This document shows, in pieces, positions 55,059 to 64,000 of a stretch of DNA of 64,000 nt (position 1 is the first letter of the stretch; every line of letters begins with the position of its first letter). The position numbers and the translations under genes are program-made. Origin of the DNA: Marsupella aquatica (lineage: Eukaryota; Marchantiophyta). The stretch covers positions 16,430,001 through 16,494,000 of the forward strand of contig OZ316891.1 in NCBI GenBank assembly GCA_973895155.1. Reading direction: 5' to 3'. The notes below the pieces were generated by a model. That model saw nothing but the letters and a program-made list of their open reading frames with translations, did not search any database and was not told the origin of the DNA.

Positions 55059-58000
55059 TGTGGTGCGTCCCATGGCTCCCTAAACCCAAGAAACCCCCCA
55101 GCTCAAGCCGATTCCCGCAGGTTTCGTGCTTGGCGAGGCCGTTTCCGCGGCTTAGCGGCATGGGACGCTGCTAACCTTCTACTACTACTATTAACATTTT
55201 ACACACATATACTGGACAGATCCTTCATCGGGTCATGAGATACGTAGCCGGCCTAATATAGGTCTTCCCCTGTCTTCCCCTGTCTTCCCCTCCGTCTTGT
55301 TAGGTATGTTTGGATTCCGCCGCCGGAATGATCCCCAATAGGCTTGGTTAAGCCGCTAAGACCTCTCTCAGCTCGACACATCCAACTCTCACTCCCCTGC
55401 TTACTTTCCTTCCTTCTGTTGATGTGGGCACTCTTCACACAAGTTAATGCGACACACAAATAGCAAAATGACTCATTCTGACTGAGTCATACCATGCACT
55501 TGCCATACAAACAGTACATCTCATACACAAGTTCTGCGAACTAAGCCGTGAGGCCAACTCTATTCAGCTCTTAGGCATGAGGAAACATGAATATACACAA
55601 GGGTCACTGTATGACTAACCGAGAGCTTCTCGTACTACTTGATCCCAGCCCGGCTGGTGCAAACTAAAAACTTGCTAAAGAAGAGGCCCTGAGCTCCCCG
55701 CTGCCCAGGTACTTATCCTGGTAGTGGATCCGCCATTCTTTGCATCGTAAGCCTAATCTACTTAACAGTAATCTACTTGCCCGAATCTACCTATGTACAG
55801 CAAGGCAGGAGCACAAGTGTTGCTCCTACCAGTGGGACCGCAATCCCACTAAGCTAAGTGTCAGGGCCGCTCCTGGTTCTGATCCTAATCCTAAACGTGG
55901 AGATCCGCGCCCGCCCTGCCCACTCACGCCTCCTCCCTCCACGTCTGCCCTCCCTAAAAGGAACGGCGCCCTTGCACCGTCACGACACCGGTGGTGGATC
56001 CTTAATGGACGCCCCCAACGCTTCCTCCTCAGCCACTGCCGTAGGTTCATTCTCTGACAGATTACCTACCCTTGACTGAGTCAACTCTCCATCGGCCTGA
56101 CTGGGTCCACCTTCGGCTTCAGCCTCGACACCGGCCTCGGCAATACCCACGGCTTCGGCCTCAGCCACTCCCTCGGCTTCGGCCTCCCCTTCCCCTAGGG
56201 TAGTTGGATCCCTAGCCGTGACCCTGTCTGGGGTCGGTGCTGGGTCTACCTCCTTGATCACCACGGCCTGTGAAGTTGTATTACTCCTTGACCCTGAAGG
56301 TTTCCGCTTCTTCTTCGTTGGTGGCTCGGCAGCTGGTCCCTTCCCCTTCCCACTTACTTCCGGCATGGTGCAGGTGGCGCGGCTTGTCCTTCGGCAATTA
56401 CCACCCCTGGTAACTGGTTTGTCCCAACGGGAGATGGACCTGCTGCAGCTAAGCATTTAAATACTGCGGCTTGTTTCTTCAGCCGCTCTGTTTGGTTGTC
56501 GGCCCGCCGCTGTAGGTTCTCCATCTTCCTCGTGATTTCCTCCAACTCCTCTTGGGTTTCATCCAGGTCCTTACGTGCCCCCTCCAGCTCGTTTTTGGCC
56601 TCCTCCTGCTCCCTGTGGGCTTCCTCCAATTCCTTCTTCAAGGTAGCCCTCTCCTCCTGGGTTGCTCTTAGCTCCTTGTCGAGCTCTGCAATGATGACAG
56701 ACTCCATCTGGTTCATCTTGGCGTAAGTCTGTTCGAGCATCTCGTCCTTCTCCCTTAGGTCGGCCTTGAAGCTGGCCGTCAGGGACGCAAGCTCCTGCTG
56801 CAGCGCCATAATCCCTTGATAGGATTTCCCTAACTCGACCTCCTTCTGCTCAAGGGCTCCGCGGATTTTCTCGAGCTCCCCTTTCAACGCCCATTCCTTT
56901 CTTTGGGTCTCCGCCATGGCCCGGCTGTTGGCTGTTATGTGGGCCTCCTCTGTATTCTTCAGCTCTTGCTTCCACTTCTCCCTCTCTTTGATCGTGTCGG
57001 CCAACTCTTCCTGCGTCTGAGTCAGTTTATCCTTGATATTCTGATTATCAGCCTGCGCGGTGTCCAACTGCCCCTGCATGATGTTCAGCTCATGTCGTTT
57101 AATCCGCAGTTCATCTTGGGCTTTCTTGGCCGCCCTTAGATCTTCAATCTCGGCTTCCATCCTCCTAAGCCACCGAATGACCTCGTCCTTCTTGCTTCTC
57201 TCTAAAGCCACCGCTTCTTCTAATTGGTGCTTCTCCAACTGCTCCCTATGGAAAAAGGGTCCTACCTCCAACTCCTCTCCAAAGATGCCGAGCGCAAGTT
57301 CCCCACACATCTCACCATACTCCATGGCTCTATTCTTAGCGTAGGTGGAGTAAGTAGAAGTGATCGGCATCGCCCATCGTGGCCTCTGCTCCCAAGCCGT
57401 CCTGCGGATCTCTTCAATCGTGGCTAGAGGTTTGCTTCCTTTTTCGGCTAGCCGCCTGATGTCCTCCGGCCAATCTCCTCCTGGTAAATCCTTTTCCTTA
57501 GCCAGGGCGGCCTCCTCCTCCTGCTTGATTCGCTCCTGAAATTCCTGCACCGTCTGTTTTATGCCGTCAAAGCTCGGGGGAGCAACATCTGGTGGGGGAG
57601 ACTCAGGGCTACTCTGCTGGTTGGGGTCCCCTCGCACTACCCTTGGAAGTGTGGGGACAAACCGGCCACAGGTCCTTACTCCTGGAACGTGATGGTCCGA
57701 CCCATAGCCGGAATTATCATGGCTGCAGTCCTCCACTGCCTCCTCTACCTCTTGGACGTCCGGCTTCTCCCTCTCCTCTTCGTCGGTAGGAGCTTCAGGC
57801 AATTCTGCCTCAGATTCGGAGCTTGAGGTTCCCACGTACATTCGAACACCTGGCTTGGATTCCGGCCTGATTCTCTCCTTGTCTCCAGCAAAGGGGTTTT
57901 CTCTTGTGAGCCGGTGTAGGCCTACCTCTGTAGTAGTGTCCTGCATTGTTGCCGTTGCCGTTGTTGTTGCCGATGCCGATTTCTTTTCTTTCTCCAGTAG

Positions 58001-59693
58001 TTTCAGCAGACTCTGCATGCCTGGTTGCTGCATCGGCAAGTCTTCCTTCCTGGGCCTAAACACCTGCTCGATCGTAGGACTAACAGGTGGTTGAGGCTTC
58101 TCAGCCAACGGCCTCGGCGTTGGAGCTTCCTCGGGTGCCCTTACCTGCAGGGGAAGTACCGGGGCAAAAGTCTGACCTCTGGCATACCGGCACAATAGCG
58201 GCATGTGATAGCCAAGCCGCGACACGCTCCCCATGCCGATTACCTGCTGCTCCTCCTTTAAGATCTTCTTCAATTGGTTGAGGAGGTACCCGTTGTAGTC
58301 CCGGCTTGGGTCTGGCCTTTCTGCCAGATAGACCTGTGCCTTGCCGATCTCTGCCCTCGGCAAGTTACAATGCATGGTCACCCGCAAGAAGTCGATCATC
58401 TCTCCTATGTGCGGGTTGGTGCAGGTGTTCCGGAAGAAGCCATTCTTCGTTGATGGCCCGGGGAACGACCGGAACTCCTTGTCAGGCAAGGTCTTCTTGG
58501 TATCAACTTTGGTCTTATTGCCTATCGGCAAGCCAAACACTTCGGCAATTACCTTGGGAGTAAGATAGAAATCCTTCCCATATATCCTCGTGCAATTGGT
58601 CTCGGGTTCCCATGACCCCACGAATTCTAATAGGTCTGACTCCGGTACCTCTGGCTTCAGCCATGGTAATCTTACAAAGGCCTCCAAGCCGGATCCGGCC
58701 ATGAAGCCTTGGTACTTCTTGGTCTACATGGCCGTAAAGCATGCATCCTCCTCCCGTGCAAAATGTAGTTGCACCTCCACCGGTAGGGTTGCCGCCCAGC
58801 CCTTCCAGGTGTCATCCCTGGTTGGAATGGCCTTGATGGGATCGACCTCCTCCTCTTCGGCTTCTCCCTGCCTCCTGCTCTGCTGCTCGGCTGGCCTCTT
58901 TGGTGCCGCCAACCTCGTTCTTTTTGCCGGGGTGGCTTCATCGTTGACGGCCCCCTTCCTCTTCATCTCTGCTGCCGTGGAGGTTTCTCCTAGCACCGTT
59001 GCCTGGGTCCACCTTTCCGTGCTACCCTTTAATTCCGAGTGTATGTCGTTGCAGTTCTTGATGGCCTCTCGGATGCCGACGACGCTGTCTTTGCAAAACA
59101 GAAGATCGTCGAGTTGATTGGAAGTAGGCGTCCACAGGAACTCGTCCTTGATGAGTTCGCCTCCTAAGAAAGCCGTCTTCTGCAGCTCCCACAATCGAGC
59201 GAGCTCCTACCATTCTCGAGCTGCCCTTTCTGACTCCTCATCCTCGTAAGTCTTGATGTACTCAGTTGCCCGTTCGAACAGGCATCCCCAGAAATGTGCC
59301 GCTTGATTGACGTTGCTCATACCCTCCTTAGGTCGATCGTCGGTATCTACTCTCTCCCCGAGTGCTTGCCTAAGCAGCTGACAGTAGTTGGCCTCCCGTA
59401 GTCGTCTGCCTAGTTCGTGCTCGCAAATGAGCCACCATCTCCTGCAAGCGCTCCTTACCCCTCTCCTCTGCCGGTCCTTCTTCCCGTTGATCCTTCCTAG
59501 CCGCCGACACTTAACGCGCCCTAACCCTAATCGGGTTTTCACCCTCAGCCTTACCTCCGGCCTCTGCCCGGGTTCCATGGTTGCCCCTAATTGTTTATAT
59601 TTTCCTTGTTTTGTCCCTATACTAAGGTGTTCCTAGGGTGCCTTCCTGCTTTACCCACTTAACCGGCCGAGTGATTCCTGTCTAGGCATCACA
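55059..59693 (-). mobile_element. solo LTR no. 2 of the element-1 family (4,635 bp)
   Basis: Bounded by tgtggtgcg (55059) and ggcatcaca (59693), with gggat at 55054-55058 and 59694-59698. This is the cleanest complete LTR in the window and sets the LTR length. It lies in gag-pol of element 3, in the same orientation as that element. Confidence 0.95.
55980..59578 (-). pseudogene. LTR-encoded ORF3 in solo LTR no. 2
   Basis: Collinear with the open copy. Breaks: a stop/shift at about 59200 after the helical N-terminal part, a stop near 58725 (TAG where other copies have CAG, 'TTAMxxK' region), and a frameshift near 56370 just before the basic patch. It supplies the ~361 bp missing in the assembly gap of solo LTR no. 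1. Confidence 0.85.
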
Positions 59694-62600
59694 GGGATAG
59701 ACGGCGTTGTGGATCCTGTCGGCTCTGCCACAACGCCTGAGGAAAATCCACGGTCCCTGCTGTAGCTCCCCACTTAATTGTTTCACCCAACTGGTCCACC
59801 TTTGGTGCTTCCTCCAGAATTGAAGCTAAAAAGGTGGATTCTATGGTAAAGCAGTCCTCGACCTTTTCTTCACCTTCCTCCAAGTCACCTTCCATAGGTT
59901 CTTGCCATAATCCACTGGGGGGTACCTCTGGTCCAAAGACACTTTCTTCGGTTAGGTCAGTGAGGCATTCTAGCCAACGTACCTCATCGGCGGATTCCAG
60001 TCCACTGTCGTACCCATCTATCTCCCTGATGCTTTTCCTGCGGTCATCCTTGGTGTCCCAGGATACCGTGATAGATGGGGCCCCAAAGGTGAACTCCTTC
60101 TTACCCCAATCCTCTATTACTTTGGCTAGGTACAGCCATGGCCTGCCAATTAAAAGCCGGAATGACGTAGGGTTTACCGGCTTCATTACTACATAGTTAA
60201 TGCTAAAGAAGATACCTCCTATCTCTGTTTTGATGCCGGTTAACACTCCCGTGGGAATGACTTGATACCCATTGGCCATGTTTAACACTCTTCCAGTCAT
60301 CTCTGGCATTAGACCCCATCCTTTTGCTGTTGAATCAATCATAATACATACCCCTGATCCTCCATCAATGGGTACTCGCAATAATTTTTCTCCTTGAATC
60401 ATTAATGGTAATGCTGGGGCTCCTTGATCTTCTTCTATCATCAGCACATCGGATTTGGTTGCTACCTTGGGTAATCTCGGCTTGCCAAGAATCGCCTTCC
60501 TTAACTGCTTTTGGAAGTACGGGATATTTTTCAATAGTTGACCTACGGTTGCCGAGACTCTAGATTCTAGCACATCTTTAGCCAGGTCATAGGGAACTAT
60601 CGGCTTCTCTTCTGGCGGTGTCTTCATCTTGGCTTTGGCCTGTTTTTCCACGCTGGGTTCCACAACAATTGGATCCTCCAAAGCAAAGAACGCTTTTGCT
60701 CGTTTCACATCCTTGGCTATGGCTTCGATATTCTCCAGGGTTTCTAATTCTCGCAATTGTTCCTTAACACTAGCTATAATAGAGGGGTAGAACAACTTAG
60801 GGTGATCTCGATTGAAGTCGCTGTCCTGTGAAGGATTTGGCTCACTGGTGGGCTCATGGCTTACCTGTGTTTCCGGTGCCTTTCCTTCCCCTTCTGTTGA
60901 TGTTGACAAAGAGTCGATTCTTTCTTCCTTATCCTTCCCTTTATTTTTGGCTAGCCCATCCCACCTTTCCTTCCTTCTGGTAGATCGAGTAGAGACCCGG
61001 TAGCAATCATGATCCAAATCCTCCTCTGAGAAGGTTGATAGGGCCTCGGCCTCATCATCAGATGGTCCGAACTCTGCCTCGGCATCCGTTTGCCATCCGA
61101 GTTTGATGTGGTTGATTTGAACTCCTCCGGGGGTAGTACCTGGTGGCAAGACCTTGACTGGCAAGAGCTTGTGGTTTGCGGCCATGCCTGCCAACCACGT
61201 AGGACATTGTCCTAGCAGGTGGCCCTCCTGTCGGCATCCCATACATAGCTAAGCTGGTTGTCCATCACCTTGTTTGCGTGCATTCGGGCATTCTCTAGCA
61301 AAATGACCAGGTTGACCACAATTATAGCATGCCACAAATCTTTGCACATTCGGCCTAAGAGGTATTGACGGATTTTGAATAATCCGAGGATACATTTCTC
61401 CCGGATTGTTCCTTAATCCTGACCAGAGAGATGCAGGTCTGTTGGATAGGTCTCGTGCTCCAGTCTCACTGATGCCGACAACACTATCAGCAGCATCCCC
61501 TAAAAAGTACTCTACTTCTCCCTGACATGGTCTGACCTTAGCCACATGGTGAACATGACTAGTATTAAGTTTAGGACACGCATCTTTATGGTGTCCAGTT
61601 TTATAACATAAGGCACACCATACAGAGCTATCCTCATGTACTACCTTCTTCTTTGGTTTTACCTCTGCTATTATAGCCTTAAGCTGCTTGGTAAGGGCTA
61701 CGATGTTATCTGGTGTTTTAGCCTCTAGCTTGACTTTCATCTTTCCCTTCCTTCTGCCCTTCCTTTTCCTAGTTTTTTCTTCTTCAGAACTAGAAGATGA
61801 CTCACTCTTGCTACCTCCACTATCCGAGCTTGAGTTATCACTTCTTGACTTCTTAGAATGTTTCTTTTTCTTATCGTTTTTCTTATGGGTTGATCCTTCC
61901 TCCGATGAGGAACTCTCATACTTAAGTTGTTTCTTCCGGCTTGTGATATCTGCATTAATGTATAATTGAATATCTCTAATTGCCTCGGCTAAAGTCTCTG
62001 GATTCTCCTTCCTAATTGCAAAACTCATCTTCTGTGGCAAAGCATTCACTAACCATTGAAGTTGCATCCCTTCAGATGCATTGGTCTTTGTACGTCTTAC
62101 CAGCTTTTGGAAGCGTTGCAGGAACTTCATGAAAGATTTGTTCTCTTTGAATCGAATTAAGTCGTCCCAACTTCAGCACTGCTAACTCTGAAGTTCCAAT
62201 GGGTCAAAACTCCTTGACAAATAGTGATCTGAAAGTATTCCAGATGGCTTGATCTTCCACGTCCAATGCTCTGTACCAAGGCCTAGCCTCACCCTTGAAC
62301 AGGCCGGGAAGAATTTGCATCTTGATGGCCGATTCTCCATTTGCTGCAGTGGTTCCTTCGAAGTCATCCAACCATTCGTCCGGATCCTCATCTCCTCTTC
62401 CATGAAAGGCCTTGTAATGAATACGCGACCGTTGGCTCAGTCTGGTCCCTGGCCTCTCGTCTGGCCGTGCCTCTGGTTCCCCCATGTCGGTTGGAGACTC
62501 ACTTCTCCTTACCGACCCTTCTTCTAGTATGTCTTCTTTGATGCCACTTTCAGTTATGTAGCTACTAGCTCTTTCTGCCCCTCTCAGTCGCTGTGTATCA

Positions 62601-62710
62601 TGCCACCCGGCGAGCTGCTGTAGACGAGCTCTCTCCCATTGAATTGCTCTTTCCTCTCTCGGCGTAGGTTCAGTCATTACCCACGCTTTCTTCCTAACTT
62701 CATATCTCAC
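59694..62710 (-). pseudogene. gag-pol: gag and protease of element 3
   Basis: Capsid-like domain, SK-rich stretch, then three zinc knuckles (CALCYKTGHHKDAC, CYNCGQPGHFAREC, CMGCRQEGHLLGQC) and retropepsin (IDGGSGV, LLIGRPWL). The first knuckle, lost in element 1, is intact here. Breaks: a TGA where element 1 has arginine near 62206 and a shift just after it, and a TAG at about 61246 just before the third knuckle. Confidence 0.85.
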
Positions 62711-62724
62711 GGCTTAAAAAATGC

Positions 62725-62746
62725 CCCCTCCATCTAGCGCCAAAAA
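62725..62746 (-). other. primer-binding site of element 3
   Basis: The minus strand reads tttttggcgctagatggagg directly after the LTR end, identical to element 1. Confidence 0.7.
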
Positions 62747-64000
62747 TGTGGTGCGTCCGATGGCTCCACAAACCCAAGAAAACCCCCTTGCTCAAGCCGA
62801 TTCCCGCAGGTTTTGTCCTTGGCGAGGCCGTTTCCGCGGCTTAGCGGCATGGGACGCTGCTAACTCTCCTTCAACTACTATTAACATTTTACACACATAT
62901 ACTGGACAGATCCTTCATCGGGTCATGAGATACTTAGCCGGCCTATTCTAGTCTTTCCCTTGTATTCCTCTCCTGGTCTTCCATTAGGTATGTTTGGATT
63001 CCGCCGCCGGAATGATCCCCAATTGTCTTGGTTAAGCCGCTAAGACCTCTCTCAGCTCAACACATCCAACTCTCACTCCCTTGCTACTTCCCTTCATTGA
63101 TGTGGGCTCTCTTCACACAAGTTAATGCGACACACAAATAGAAAAATGACTCCTTCTGACTGAGTTATACCATGCACTTGCCATACAAACAGTACATCTC
63201 ATACACAAGCTCTGCGAACTAAGCCGTGAGGCCAACTCTATTCAGTTCTTAGGCATGAGGAAACATGAATATACACAAGGGTCACTGTATAACTAACCGA
63301 GAGCTTCTCTTACTACTTGATCCCAGCCCTGCTGGTGCAACTAAAAACTTGTTAAAGAAGAGGCCCTGGACTCCCCACTGCCCAGGTATTTATACTGGCA
63401 GCGGATCTGTCCAGAACTTCGCTGCGTAAGCTTAATCTATCCTACCTATAATCTACCTAATTGTACAGCGAGGCAGGAGCACAAGTGTTGCTCCTACCAG
63501 TGGATCCGCCATCCCACTAATCTAAGTGTCAGGGCCATCTCCTGGTCTTGATCCTAATCCTAAACTTGGAGATCTGAGCCCGCCCTGCCCACTCACGCCT
63601 CCTACCTCCACGTCCACCCTTCCTTAAAGGAATGGTGCCCTTGCACCGTCACGACACCAGTGGCGGATCCTCAATGGACACCCCCAACGCTTCCCCCGCA
63701 GCCACAGCCGTTGGTCCGTCCTCTGACAGATTACCTGCCCCGGACCGAGTCAACTCTTCATCGGCTTGACTGGGTCCACCCTCGGCTTCGGCCCCAGCAT
63801 CGGTCACGGCCCTCGATACGGCTTCGGCCTCCCCGACATGTTCTAGTGGAGGATCCGGTACCTCGGCTTCATCAATAGCTGTCTTGGCCTTGCCATCCCC
63901 ACCTTCTTCAACAGGTGGATCTACTGCCGCAATCATGCCGGAGGTTGGTGCCGGGTTGACCTCCTAGGTCACAACGGCTTGGTAAGCCGTATAACTCCCA
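62747..64000 (-). repeat. 5' LTR of element 3 (partial, runs off the window)
   Basis: Non-coding end at 62747-63648 (same layout as 4346-5262), then the ORF3 C-terminal part. It is visibly more diverged from the other LTRs than they are from each other. Confidence 0.8.
63649..64000 (-). CDS. LTR-encoded ORF3, C-terminal end (partial)
   Basis: The frame from 63936 ends EDPPLVS at 63649, with an AE-rich tail shorter than in the other copies. A TAG near 63967 (on the minus strand) interrupts the frame upstream. Confidence 0.65.

Larger units (their letters stand above)
54894..64000 (-). mobile_element. element 3: minus-strand copy of the element-1 family (5' half)
   Basis: 5' LTR from beyond 64000 to 62747, PBS 62746-62725, gag-protease 62710-59694 continuing at 55058-54894 on the other side of solo LTR no. 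2. It ends near 54894 at the foreign LTR piece, so RT, integrase and 3' LTR are missing. Confidence 0.85.

Overview
The window is a stack of nested mobile elements from a eukaryotic genome. The Tat/Athila-like and other Ty3/gypsy polymerases, a CACTA-type terminus, MULE-like transposases and a LINE tail with a zf-RVT domain point to a green-plant lineage (land plant or streptophyte alga); I cannot name the species. I see no ordinary host gene, no rRNA or tRNA gene and no CRISPR array. Most coding sequences are decayed by a few stop codons or frameshifts.

Layout. (1) 1-1657: 3' part of a large DNA transposon (copy A2), inserted in the 5' LTR of a Ty3/gypsy element. (2) 1658-31773: that LTR element (element 1, + strand): 5' LTR, PBS, gag-protease, [DNA transposon A, 8510-19774, flanked by an 11-bp repeat], RT-RNaseH-integrase, polypurine tract, 3' LTR [with a minus-strand solo LTR at 23616-28006, TSD cattc]. 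The LTR is about 4.63 kb and itself encodes a ~1,100-residue protein (ORF3). (3) 31774-32092: a CACTA-type end; 32093-33620: a minus-strand gypsy pol remnant. (4) about 33647-54508: a second large DNA transposon, B, a distant relative of A. It is interrupted by a 5'-truncated LINE (36055-36765, 14-bp TSD) and by a compound LTR (42885-50000). (5) 54509-54893: a piece of an unrelated LTR. (6) 54894-64000: minus-strand copy of the element-1 family, carrying another solo LTR (55059-59693, TSD gggat).

The main discovery candidate is the pair A and B. Both have two divergent genes. One encodes a MULE-like transposase (GCM/FLYWCH-type zinc finger, DDE-like core, SWIM finger). The other encodes a ParB-like domain followed by a degenerate N4/N6 DNA-methyltransferase fold, an architecture known from phage and bacterial ParB-methylase fusions; in B a Ulp1 protease domain follows in frame. 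The non-coding DNA of each element, including most introns, is seeded with an element-specific inverted repeat made of two half-sites around one free base: AGCGCC-N-GGCGCT in A and A2, GGAGAG-N-CTCTCC (extended to 11-bp arms) in B. Coding exons lack them. This resembles, in logic, the VANC anti-silencing system of Arabidopsis VANDAL MULEs, but with ParB/methylase-derived proteins. The binding and function are inference.
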